DNA of 64,000 nucleotides, from NCBI GenBank assembly GCA_030544215.1, contig JARZZO010000011.1, positions 49,225,587 through 49,289,586 of the forward strand. Reading direction: 5' to 3'. The notes beneath the pieces were generated by a model. That model was given only the letters and a program-made list of their open reading frames with translations, did no database searches and had not been told where the DNA came from. The position numbers were made by a program, and so were the translations under genes. The DNA is from Zantedeschia hybrid cultivar (taxonomy: Eukaryota > Streptophyta > Magnoliopsida > Alismatales > Araceae). This document shows, piece by piece, positions 51,688 to 63,279 of the stretch; the stretch's first letter is position 1, and the number at the start of each line of letters is the position of its first letter.

Positions 51688-52339
51688 TTCGCTGGTTCGT
51701 TTGTAAAACGGCACCGTTTTATGTGTTTTCTCGTTATGCGTGAAGAACCCGTATTGTACGTGTTCTTTAGTATAATCCGATTAAAAATGACAGATTAGTG
51801 TTCATATGATGATCACGATCGATTTGATTATTTTTCTTTATTTTTCGGATTTTTATTTGGGTTTTTCGGAGTTCGTCATGTGATGATGAAACGGGGTACT
51901 TCGGCGGCTTCGTATGTGCATCCCAAGCGTTGGGATGGCCGGAAGAATCCCTAGATCTCTTGGTGATAGTCACCACTTCTCATTAGGCATAAAGATCGGC
52001 ACCGGGGTGCCCTTGGAGATGTTAAAAATCAAGCCCCAAAAACACGGTTTGGAACCTGCAAAATTCAGAATTTTGGGAATTTTAGGCCTGGCCGGATGTG
52101 TATTTGGCCACCGCCGGAGACCCCGCCGGCGCCGGGCACGTCGCCGGTGCCGGGGGGCATCGTCGGCCTGGCCGGCACCCGCCGGGGGGGTGGCCGGAGC
52201 TCGGCGGCGCCGCCGCCGATGGCTAAACTAGGGTTCCTGCAATTGCAGGTCACTGTTCTAAGGGAAAGGGGCCGGTCGAGCGGGGTGGAGAGGGCCGGAC
52301 CGCCCGGTCCCGATCCGGTCGGACCGGGCGGGGCCGGGC

Positions 52340-52412
52340 GGCGCCCTGGCCGAGCCAGGGCTCGACCCTGGCTGAGCCAGGGTTCGACCCTGGCAGAGCC
52401 AGGGTCCTGGGC
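52340..52412 (+). repeat. GC-rich hairpin minisatellite in leader of C
   Basis: Three CCCTGG-NNNNN-CCAGGG units (loops CCGAG, CTGAG, CAGAG) joined by CTCGA and TTCGA. Element B has about five. Confidence 0.88.
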
Positions 52413-53579
52413 CCGGACCGCTTGGGCCCTAATGGGCTGGGCCCATTTTTGGTTAATTAAAAATTAATTTTTTAATGCCTGTTTAACCCCATTAAACCCA
52501 ATTTTAGCCCATTTAAGCCAGTTTTAAAATTGTTTTAAAACATAAAATTTATAGAAATAATTAATAATTGTTATTAATTATTTTTTTGATTATTAACAGG
52601 TTATTAAAGTGTTTAATAACTGTTAGTCTATTAAAGGGCTTTATAATTAATGGCTGTTAGTTAATTATTTAAAATTGTTTTAGATAATTAATTCCCTGTT
52701 AATTTAATTAGTTTAAAATTGTTTTAAACTAATTTCATGCATAACTTGATTACACTTAGATGTTCAAATTGTTTGAATTTGTATTTAGATTAACTGAATA
52801 GTTTAGTTAGTCATATTGGTCAATAATGTTTTGAATATCATTGATTATGCTGAAATAGATGTTATTTCGAAAACTAATTGGTATTATAATTTTATATTTA
52901 TAAAATTTAATACCAAACAGCAATTATGTGATGATTGTGATGCATGTGATGTGTTTTATGGTGGGATGATCATGGACTTAGAATTTTCATGTGATGAATG
53001 ATGTGAATGGATGCGATGCTTATTTCATTTGGTATTTTAAATAGGACCTGCGTGTCCTCCTCTCTCTTAATCCAAGTGTACTTTCTACCTTCCTATAAGA
53101 TTGTACTCCCCTTGATAAGATCAAGGTTTCTAATTGTTTAAATGTACATTTGTGGACCTGCGAGTCCTGAATTTTGTATTTAAATGTATCGGATTAAGTT
53201 TAGAGGACGGGATCTTCTGAAGACACCTCTGGAGGGAGGACTCGCATCAAATGGAACCAGTGTTGCTGTTTTCACATTAGGATCCTATTATGGATCATCG
53301 TTTGGCTCCGATGATTGCATAGTAGCTTTAAGCAGTCCATGATCATCCCCATTTAATTTTTCTGCACATATGTGATATTTGTGGACTATGCTATCATATA
53401 TATATTTCTATTAAGTATATTGATACTTCAAATTGAAATACTATTGATAGCACGATTTTTTTTACAAATCAAAAATCAAAAACCCTCTTTTAAAACCTAA
53501 GTTGCAAACGTGAGATATTAAGAATAATCCACGTAATCCACCATCATTATAGATCTTAGGATAATTCTTATCTCAAACG

Positions 53580-53882
53580 GATTTGTTGTGCTACCACAAG
53601 GTCTGTTTGATTTAGAAATTAAACTAGGTCTACGACATGTGATGTCATTAAGATGAATGGACAAATAGTGTAGTTTTGTTGTGCTACCACAAGGATTGCA
53701 CTATGAATTCATGTCATCTAAGTAATGATGGATAAACTTAACTGAATCAAATTGATTTGTTGTGCTACCACAAGGTCATTCTGATTCAGGGGTTAAATCG
53801 ATCGGATATTGCAAACGTTGCAACTGTCAAGAGTTGACTGCCTAAGGGACTTGATGTGATTTGTTGTGCTACCACAAGGTCA
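53580..53882 (+). repeat. Four TTGTG/CACAA leader hairpin motifs of element C
   Basis: TTGTTGTGCTACCACAAGG occurs at about 53584, 53677, 53758 and 53861. The element then has an AATAGTGGGAG block (53970) and the gag start. Confidence 0.92.
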
Positions 53883-54061
53883 CATGCATGTTGCCCGAAG
53901 GATTCTGATCCCCACTAGGAGATCATCGGAATCTCCCGTTCTGTATCTTAGAGGGTCATACAGATCGCCGAAAAATAGTGGGAGCATAAATCTAGATTAA
54001 AAGTCCTAAATCTGATTTTAAGAACTATCTGCTCATTTTATATATTTCCATGTAGGTCGCT

Positions 54062-57000
54062 ATGTCGTCACCTAACCCCCTCCGTTGCATACTTGATGCA
54101 AATAAACTCACGGGACCAAATTACATTGACTGGTTACGCAACCTGAAGATTGTCCTCAGGTGCGAAAAGCTAGCCTATGTCCTAGATCAACCAGATCCAG
54201 TGCAACCCGGTGATAATGCTAACGAAGATGAATTAATGATGTATGAAAATTGGAAGGAGGACTCTGTCAAGGTCCAGTGTTATATGCTCGGTTCAATGAA
54301 CAATGAACTGCAACGACAGCATGATAACATGGAACCTAAGACCATTCTGAATCACCTACAAGAGTTGTTTGGTGAACAATCCAGAACAGAAAGGTATGAG
54401 ATATCTAAGAAATTGTTCAGGACCAGAATGAGCGAGGGCACATCTGTGCAAACTCATGTGCTCAAGATGATAGAGTGGATTGAGAGGCTTGCTGTGCTGG
54501 GCTTTGTTATGAACAATGACCTGAGCATTGACTTAATCCTACAGTCCCTTCCAGATTCATTTTCACAATTCATTATCAACTTCAATATGAACAAAATTGA
54601 AGTTTCACTAGCTGAGCTGCTCAACATGTTGAAGACAGCAGAAGGCACTATCCAGAAAGATAAGCCAAATGTAATGCTTGTTGGTAAGACCAACAAGAAA
54701 AGAAAAGTTGGACAGACCTTTAAGAAAGGTAAGCCTAAGAAGCAAGTGAAAAGCAAACCGGCGGCACAAAAGGACAAAGCTAAAGTCAATGATAAAGGTC
54801 AGTGTTTCCACTGCCATAAAGAAGGTCATTGGAAGAGAAACTGCAAGATTTATCTTGCAGAAAAAGCAAAGGAGAAGCTTGGTGAAGCTTCAGGTATTCT
54901 CATGATCGATCTTAACTTGTCTTATAGAGAATCAACATCCTGGGTATTAGATACTGGATGTGTTTCTCATATCTACAATAACTTGCAGGTGTTAACAAGT
55001 AAAAGAAGATTGAACCGCGGAGACGTGGATCTGAGGCTCGGGAATGGAGCAAAAGTTGCTGCGTTAGCTGTGGGGACAGTAAGACTTCAGATGCCGTCAG
55101 GAGACTCTTTGGAACTGATAAATTGTTATTATGTTCCAACCATTATTAGGAATATCATATCTATTTCATGTTTAGATAGACAAGGATATTCTATGAAGCT
55201 AGAGAATAAAGGTTGTTCAATTTATCAAGGAGACAAATTGTTTGCTTCCGGATATTTATTGAATGGATTATATTTACTTGATATTTCATATGATGTTTGT
55301 CTGGTAAATAATTCTCTTGAACGCTTAGATAAGGATGTGAATAAATCGTACCTATGGCATTGTAGGCTAGGTCATATAAATGAGAACAGGATCATAAGGT
55401 TGCAAAAGAATGGATATCTTGATCCATTTGATTATGAATCATTTGCAACCTGTGAAGCTTGTCTCATGGGAAAGATGACTAAAGCTCCATTCTCAGGACA
55501 TGGAGAAAGAGCTAAAGACTTATTGGAACTAATACATAGTGATGTATGTGGTCCAAGGTCCACTCATGCTATGGGTGGTTACTCATACTTTGTTTCATTT
55601 ACAGATGATTTCTCAAGATATGGCTACATATATTTAATGAAATATAAGTCAGAAGTCTTTGAGAAATTTAAAGAGTTTAAAAACGAAGTTGAGAACCAGA
55701 CTGGAAAGAGTATTAAAACTCTTCGATCAGATCGAGGGGGTGAATACTTAAGTACATAATTCACAGAATATCTTAAGGATAATGGTATTTTGTCTCAGTG
55801 GACTCCTCCCTATACACCTCAGTTAAATGGTGTATCGGAAAGGAGAAATCGTACTCTATTAGATATGGTACGATCAATGATGAGTTATGCCAAACTTCCA
55901 ATCTCTTTATGGGGATATGCACTATTGACTGCTGCATATCTGTTGAACAAAGTTCCCAGTAAGTCAGTATCTTTCACTCCATATGAGATATGGAAAGGAA
56001 AGAAATCAGACTTTAAGCATGTTAGAGTCTGGGGTTGTCCTGCACATGTCAAAAGACATGATCCAGACAAACTGGATTCCAGGACAGAGAAATGTAGATT
56101 TGTGGGATATCCAAAAGAGAGTTTTGGATATTACTTCTATCAGCCCAGCGATCAAAGGGTGTTTGTCGCAAAAAGAGCTGTCTTCTTAGAGAAAGAATAT
56201 CTTTCAAAAGAAGACAGTGGGAGCAAGATAGAATTGGAAGAAATTCTAGACTCACAAATCAACACTAGTTCATTTACTGAACCATTGACTCAAGAACTTG
56301 TTCAAGATGATACACAAAAGGTTCGCAGATCAGGTAGAGTGCCTAAGCAGCCTGAAAGATATGTTGGACATATCGATGAAGGCAAACCAAAAGTGCACTT
56401 AAATGAGGATGATGATCCTCAAACCTACCTAGAAGCCATAAATAGTCATGAATCAGAAAAATGGCAAGAGGCAATGGATTCTGAAATTCAGTCCATGTAT
56501 GCCAACCAAGTTTGGAACTTGGTTGATCTGCCAGAAGGTATGGTACCTATTGGCAGTAAATGGATCTTTAAAAGAAAGATCGGGGTAGATGGACAAATTG
56601 ACACATACAAGGCAAGGCTTGTAGCAAAAGGATATCGTCAAAGGCAAGGTGTTGACTATGACGAAACCTTTTCTCCAGTTGCCATGATTAAGTCAATCAG
56701 AATACTTCTTGCTATCGCCGCATTCTATGATTATGAAATATGGCAAATGGATGTGAAAACAGCATTCCTTAACGGGAACCTTCAAGAAGAGGTGTATATG
56801 ATACAACCTGAAGGATTCACTTCCAAAGAGCATTTCAAGTAAGGTATGCAAGCTGCAAAGATCCATCTATGGATTAAAGCAGGCATCCCGAACTTGGAAC
56901 TTAAGATTTGATGAAGCAATCAAATCTTATGACTTCAGTAAGAATGAAGATGAACCTTGTGTATACAAAAAGGCTAGTGGGAGTGCAGTTACCTTTTTAG

Positions 57001-57991
57001 TACTTTACGTTGATGACATTCTACTCATTGGGAATGATGTAGGAATGTTGTCATCGGTAAAGGCATGGTTATCCAAAACTTCTCCATGAAAGATTTGGGG
57101 GAAGCATCCTATATTTTGAGAATAAGGATCTATCGAGATAGGTCCAAAAGGATGCTTGGCTTGTCCCAATCTATGTACATAGATACCATAGTCAAAAGGT
57201 TTGGCATGGAAAATTCCAAGAGAGGCCTCGTTCCTATGAGGCATGGAATTTATCTCTCTAAAGATATGTCTCCCAAGACACCTGAAGAGAGAGCATACAT
57301 AGATAGAGTTCCTTATGCCTCGGCAATAGGATCCATCATGTATGCAATGCTATGTACTAGGCTTGATGTGGCACATCCATTAAGTGTCACTAGTAGATAT
57401 CAGGCTGATCCAGGTGAGGAACACTAGAAGGCGGTGAAATGTATCCTTAGATACTTGAGAAGGACTAAGGATTTATTTCTTGTTTATGGAGGAAACGGCT
57501 TGGAACTTCGAGGATTTACTGACTCGAATTTCCAGTCGGATATGGATGACAGCAAATCTATGTCTGGATTTGTGTTCATGTTAAATGGAGGTGCAGTAAG
57601 TTGGAAGAGTTCCAAACAGGAAACTACTGCAGATTCGACAACCGAAGCAGAATACATTGCTGCAGCTGAAGCGGCCAAGGAGGCAGTTTGGATGAAGAAG
57701 TTCATCTCGGCGCTTGGAGTCGTTCCAAGCATTTCAGATCCTGTTCCATTATTGTGTGACAACAATGGGGCAATAGCTCAAGCAAAGGAGCCAAGATCAC
57801 ATCAGAAGTCAAAGCACATTTTGAGACGATTTCATCTGATTCGTGAGATAATCGCCCGAAGAGATATAGTAGTTGAGAAAGTCTCATCTAAAGATAATGT
57901 TGCAGATCCTTTGACTAAGCCATTGTCTCAAAACAATTTAGAACGTCACCTTAAGTCTATGGGACTTAGACACATGGGTGATTGGCTATAG
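54062..57991 (+). pseudogene. Copia gag-pol polyprotein of element C, nearly intact
   Basis: From the ATG at 54062: gag (residues about 1-245, UBN2-type); zinc knuckle CFHCHKEGHWKRNC at 248-261; protease DTG at about 297-299; integrase zinc region from H433; integrase core with FTDDFSRYGY and SDRGGEYLST; then RT and RNase H. The frame is open for 565 codons to a stop at 55757-55759, and resumes in the same frame to about 56830. There an extra base shifts it, and a missing base near 57076 restores it. One more stop (TAG) is at 57427. RT carries YVDDILLIGND at about 57009. RNase H runs 57434-57991. It has four visible lesions in all, so it is dead as it stands but recently so. Confidence 0.95.
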
Positions 57992-58005
57992 TCCAAGTGG
58001 GAGAA
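57992..58005 (+). other. Polypurine tract of element C
   Basis: TCCAAGTGGGAGAA, directly before the 3' LTR. Confidence 0.85.
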
Positions 58006-59591
58006 TGTTAGAATTGGGTGGCCTCAAAGCCAATCATTGTACATTCTAGTTCAGATTATTAATAAAGGCAATTATTTCTTCATTTAATAGTTCTCGCAAA
58101 CGACTATCATAATGAAGGTCCATAGACAAATGTATGGGATATTGAATCATGATGAGATCGTGATAGTGAGATCAATATCCTAAGGCAATTGTCTTAAATA
58201 GTTCTCGATCGTAGGATATTTGAGATGGACATTAAATATCCGATAAGATCGACACAAGTTATGTCTGCTCATATGATGAGGGTGAATGATCTCACATTCA
58301 CTCGTGTGGTGACACTAAGACAAACAAGTGGGTGCTCATTAGAGAATGAGTTCACTGAACAGACCCAAATAAGAATTCCTGGATGGTAATTATACCTATT
58401 AGTCAACCAGGGAATTCATTTGTTGCAGTAGCACAGTTGGTCCTTTGACCTGAGTCACCAATGATACCTTGTTTGTGGACCATTGTGTCTTGATTCTCTG
58501 ACTCGTGGGCTTTAACCATTAAGTCTACCATAATCGGCCTTTTAGATACAGTGGAAAGCTTGCGAAGGTAATTGAGTGGACAACAAGGGATCACTCACTC
58601 TTGGTATAAGACTGGAGAGAGAATGTCCCATGGATGTGTACACAGAAATCCCTGGCCAGGGTCAAATGAAAGAGATGTCTTTCTAGATATTAACTGTGTA
58701 CTGGAATCCATCTGAATAATGCGATAGAGGGTTTGACTATAAAACAATACCCTTGCGTTATCGGGACATTGCATGAGTGAAGGATTATATCTGTGCGGTA
58801 TCTGCAGATGGAAAGGTTCAATTGAAGGGAACAGTATCCCTTATATCTTATGGGATCATGAGGTAGTGTTTGGTGCTGTTCATGATCAGAAGACCAAGTG
58901 ATTTGATCATCAGATGATAATTCACTTGTTTATTAAATTAATCATTTAACATGTGATGTTTAAATGTTAATTAATAAATATTAAACTCTAGAAACAGTTC
59001 TAAGTTTAATGGGCCTGCAACCGGACTGATATATGGGCCTAGAGGGTCACACACATAAGGGTTCTCGTCAGATGGTGAGAGATGTTAAATTTCATGCTTA
59101 TCTGGGTTTTTGTGAAAAGCTGCAGGATAAACATGAAGATTTAATGGAGAATTATCCAAGGCCAAACTCTTGGATAATCACGAGGATTAACTCTTGTGCT
59201 TATCCTTATTTCTATATAAGGAGGGCCAAGGGGGAGTGGTAAAAAGTTGGTTGGACGAATTTTACTCTCCAGATTCTCTCTCTCCTCACTCTCTCTCCTT
59301 CTCTCTCTCTTGGAGTGGATCTGTCTCTCTCCGCGCATGGTGGATTTGAGATTTGGTCGGAGCACTCAAGTCGAGGAGGAAATCGCGTCTGCTGCGGGAA
59401 CTCGTGTGGATACCTCTAGAGATCGTGCGCGTGCGCGATTACCGAGTCGGCATCATCCACGGGAGATTCGAAACCCCGCAAAGGTGAAGAACTGTTCTTC
59501 CCGCTTAGATTTTAATGTCCGTTTTACGACCCCAGCAACCGATACAATGGAATCATTTTTATTTCCGCTGCGTTCATGGCGATTCCTTACA
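58006..59591 (+). repeat. 3' LTR of Copia element C
   Basis: 1586 bp, the same length as the 5' LTR. Differences are scattered single bases, mostly transitions. Confidence 0.95.
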
Positions 59592-60087
59592 CATAAGTCC
59601 ACCGACAAGGTGTCCTTGGTGTTTCAGGTCCGAGGACCATCCACGCACCTGCGACAATAGAATCAAGCTGGTTGATAGTGAGGTACTATACCATCCAGTG
59701 ATTCAGTCGGATCAGTTCAATGAACTTATTCTCTAATGAGCACCTACAGATTCGCTTTAGTGTCTCTACACAAGTGCTTATGAGATCGGTCGCCCTCATC
59801 TTATGAGCGGGAGTAATATGTACTAGTCTATCCGGATATCCGATGTCCTTCTCGGATATCCTCCGAGTAGGAACTATTAAGAATATGTATGTTTAAGTAA
59901 TCAGTCTCATTAGTATGATCTCATCATGATCTGATTACTATCGCACATATTCACGGACTTCATTATGCGACGATAATTAATATGATTTACACACAATGAA
60001 TATAATGTCATTTTATTAATAAATGATCGAGATTACAAAGTCATATTGGCTTGTAGGCCACCTAAGACTAACAATCTCTCACTTGGA

Positions 60088-60586
60088 CTAAAACCAATCA
60101 CCTTTATGTACTAAACCTATAGACTCTAGGTGATGCTCAAACACATTTTGAGCCCATGGCTTTGTCAGTAGATTAGCTACATTGTCAACAGATAGAACTC
60201 TTTCCACCACTACATCTCCTCTGGATATGATCTCTCTGATAAGATGAAAGCGCCTCAGAATATGCTTCGATTTCTGATGAGACCGCCACTCTTTCGCTTC
60301 TGCAATAGTTCCATTGTTGTCGTACAATAGCGGAACAGGTTCAGAGATGCTGGGAACTACGCCGAGGTTGGTGATGAATTTCTTCAACCACACTGCTTCC
60401 TTGGCGGATTCAGCTACAACGATGTACTCAGCTTCAGTCGTTGAATCTGCAGTGGTTGCTTGCTTAGAACTCTTCCAGCACGCTGCGCCTCCATTCAAAA
60501 TAAACACAAATCCAGATGTAGACTTGCTATCATCTGGATCTGACTGGAAACTCGAGTCAGTAAAGCCTCGCAGTTTCAAGTCATCT
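60088..60586 (-). pseudogene. Copia RNase H end of element F, truncated by H
   Basis: An open minus-strand frame of 163 codons ends GDWF at 60088. It shows KLRGFTDSSFQ, KSSKQATTADSTTEAEY, LLYDNNG and HILRRFHLIRE, typical of Copia RNase H. Upstream codons are replaced by the G-type LTR at 60587. It is closest to element A. Confidence 0.92.
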
Positions 60587-61644
60587 TGTAACGACCCGCC
60601 ATCCTATGACCGGAGACCCGGTCACTAAATGGATGTCGGCCCATTAACTGCGGGTTCACACCCGGATCTCACACAACACATCTGGAGGAGTAAGTGCTAA
60701 ACAAGGCTAAATAAGTAAAGCAGTAAACACAGCACCCAACTCTGATATGAAACGCACGATAAGTAGTGTAGCAAGAACCATTCTAAGCAACCCGAAGAAC
60801 CCAACACAGAGTCACGTCTCACAGCCCAAGTCCACGAAGCGACTGAACCACACTGTCGACCACAGTCAAACGTCGCCTCCCAACACTACCACCACAGCTC
60901 ACGCCTGTCCACCCCTACAGTGTTCCGGGGCACTGTAGGGTGAGGCAGTGAGTCAAACTAGGACTAGCTGGAAACAGTGTACCGCCACTGCCAGCTACGT
61001 GTGCACACAAGCAGTTTAGACTACTGTCCTACCGTCCGGATTGCCTCCACGCTAGGCCTCAGCGCTTCAGGAGGGCCCTGGGGACCGGCGAACCCCCGTC
61101 AAGCCGAAGCTACAGGAACTACCCACAACCCAAATCTCCCGGGTTGCGTCAGGCCAAAGGGCTAAGGGTACCACTCGTAACCTTGATCAAAGGTCACATC
61201 AGGCCCAGTGGCTAAAGGGTAAGCCAACTCCAACAGTACCACAACCAGCTCCACAGCAAGAAACGCGCCGGAAGCTGTCACGACAAACAGGGAAACCCCG
61301 ACCCGCTGAGGCCAAGCAGCAACCCCTCGGATAGCGCACCAGCTACTCCGGCCCGACGGGCTCAAGGTGGTTCTGCTTTCCTCAGCCTAAGGTGAAACAC
61401 AACATGTACCCCTTCTCCCACCGGTACGGCACAATGCCTCACAGACACCATGGCCCTTCTCCCATCGGCCCATGGTGACAGTCGGAAACCACAGTTATTC
61501 CGATTCCATATTCGCATAAGCACACACATACACAACATGATTCCATTCACACAGGAGTCCTCAGTCTCAGTGTACAACGTAAAGCATGCATTCGAAATCG
61601 TCCCACAGTGAAACACATAATAAAATCAGGATTATGCAGTTCTG

Positions 61645-62010
61645 TCTTGAATCGCGTCGACCGAGGTCGACGCCATTCAAGACCCTAAGATAGGTTCATT
61701 TAACAGTCAGATTATTCCTTGAAACGCGTCGTTACAGGGAGTCGCCTATCTAAAACGCGTCCAGGTCCACAGACGCCATTCACACTGAAATTCCGGATTT
61801 ACAGACCCTCACTCGGGGTGATTTCCTGCCTAAATGGCGTCATGGTGTCCCGACGCCCTTCTGAAAGGCGTCGTCCATTCATGACGTCATTTAGCGCCAG
61901 AACCCCTATCTTGCGAAATCTCGAACAGGGAGGTTTCTGCCCTAAAAGGCGTCGTACTACCCTGACGCCCTTTTGAAAGGCGTCGACCAGGTACGACGCC
62001 GTTTAGCGCC
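61645..62010 (-). repeat. GCGTC hairpin cluster 2 in H
   Basis: A single unit at about 61648-61685 is followed by double units at about 61720-61785, 61830-61895 and 61943-62008. Left arms are GAATCGCGTC or CTAAATGGCGTC; right arms GACGCCATTC or GACGCCGTTTAG. Confidence 0.8.
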
Positions 62011-62549
62011 AGAAACCTGGTTCCCTGGTTCGAACCGAGGGTTTCTCCCTTAACCCCAAACACCCCGAAAAGCCCCAAAACGGAAAGGGGGAGGAAGAGA
62101 AGTTGATCCACACAAACATGCTACGAATCCATGATCACAAACACAACCATTCCCACAAGGAAACCCCCTAAACATGCTCAATCTAGCCCGAACACGTAAT
62201 GTTACGCCAAAGAAAACACGAGCAACACATGCAAGGTTCGTCCCCCTACCGGTTCTTGAACTCCTCCAAGCTCCTCGCTGCTGGTACGCCGCACCGCAGA
62301 CCGCCGCCGGTACCCTCGAGGACGCCGCCACTCCGCTGGGACGTCGGCCGCCGTCCGGAGAAGGGAACGCCGCGAAGGAGGTGGTGGAGGTAGAGGTGAG
62401 AGGTAAGGAGGCTATTGAGTGATTGGAAGAGGAAGAAGTGGAAGGGAGGGGAAGAAGAGAGTCGGAGGGGGCGGAGAGGGCGAAGAGAGAGAGAGTGAAG
62501 GCGAGAATGAGGGAAGGAAGGGGAGGCTTGCAGAGTCAATCTGAATCCC

Positions 62550-62825
62550 GTTAAAACGCGTCGATCGAGGTAGACGCCGTTCAGACGACTGGACAGGCCG
62601 TATTGACACGGTCTGGCGCCGTACCCTGACATCGCAGAGGTCACAGTCTGAATCGCGTCGACTAACATGGACGCCGTTCAGACGATGTGACCGGGGCCGT
62701 ACTCTCGCGGCCCGAAACCCGCCCACGTGGCGCACACGTGGCACAACAACCTGCAGACCTAAATGGCGTCCACACAACCTAATGCCTTTTGAAAGGCGTC
62801 GAGCAGTGCTGACGCCATTCAGCCA
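62550..62825 (-). repeat. GCGTC hairpin cluster 1 in H
   Basis: Units at about 62553-62588, 62648-62685 and 62758-62822 (double). Arms are AAAACGCGTC / GACGCCGTTC and GAATCGCGTC / GACGCCGTTC. Confidence 0.8.
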
Positions 62826-62912
62826 GGAATCTCAAGACCCCTACAGGGTCCAAACCAGGGGATCCGACCCGAACCCGACCCGAATACTGAACCCGAAATC
62901 TTAGTCCTTACA

Positions 62913-62932
62913 TTCTCCCCCCCTTAAGAATT
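62913..62932 (-). other. Polypurine tract of element H
   Basis: The minus strand reads CTTAAGGGGGGGAGAA and then TG, the LTR start. This is a standard Gypsy polypurine tract. Confidence 0.85.
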
Positions 62933-63279
62933 TCGTCCTTGAAATTTGTAACCGCTCAACGCTCAACTCGGCTAACCATCACACGCCGACACACACACCA
63001 ATAACAACAACCATTCTCACCAATCACCCACGCAGGGTCCCAACACAACCACGTCAAGCTAACTAAGATTCTCAATTTTGACAAAAGCTGATTGATCAAA
63101 ATATCCACACACTAGCAAGGCACAAATTACAAAGCCGATTTCTCCACCAAACTCAATTACATACAAGTGCCATACGAGTTCACAACCACCACTGAAAAGA
63201 CAAGATAAAAGTGCTCTTCTAGCACAACCTCTCGGAACTCCACAAGGAGACGCGGCTCCAATCACGCCTCGAACACGCA
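62933..63279 (-). other. Non-coding spacer between gag and 3' LTR of H
   Basis: About 350 bp without an open frame that resembles pol. Confidence 0.6.

Larger units (their letters stand above)
51688..54061 (+). other. Long leader of element C
   Basis: Three compositional blocks follow each other. The first (51690-52090) is mixed with a small open frame. The second (52090-52440) is very GC-rich with CCCTGG/CCAGGG repeats. The third (52440-53560) is AT-rich with a CTCCTCTCTC stretch near 53060. The four TTGTG hairpin motifs then precede gag. Confidence 0.8.
50085..59591 (+). mobile_element. Copia element C, full length (9.5 kb), young
   Basis: Both LTRs are 1586 bp. Target duplications CATAA lie at 50080-50084 and 59592-59596. 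The element has a primer site, a 2.4-kb leader, a polyprotein with few breaks and a polypurine tract. About twenty LTR differences were counted by eye (near 1.3 percent), so the insertion is recent relative to B. It is the same family as B but in the opposite orientation. Confidence 0.96.
48981..60073 (-). repeat. 3' LTR of Copia element F (interrupted by element C)
   Basis: On + it runs TGTTGGTTATC... to ...CACCTAAGACTAACA. Removing C and one target duplication leaves about 1.58 kb. The polypurine tract (CTCTCACTTGG on +) follows at 60074. Confidence 0.9.
48981..60586 (-). mobile_element. Copia element F, 5' part cut by H and the window edge
   Basis: A 3' LTR (48981-60073, holding element C), a polypurine tract and the last part of the polyprotein are present. 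The LTR family is that of A and S1. The polyprotein stops where Gypsy element H inserts at 60587. Confidence 0.88.
60587..62912 (-). repeat. 3' LTR of Gypsy element H
   Basis: On + it runs TGTAACGACCCGCC... to ...TTAGTCCTTACA, 2326 bp. It is the same family as G1, G2, G3 and the 34.6-kb fragment. GCGTC units lie at 61645-62010 and 62555-62825, in mirror order to G1 and G2. Confidence 0.9.

Noticed and set aside
60587..62912. H LTR as another solo LTR
   Set aside because: A polypurine tract and gag of an element in the same orientation lie directly beside it, so it is a 3' LTR.
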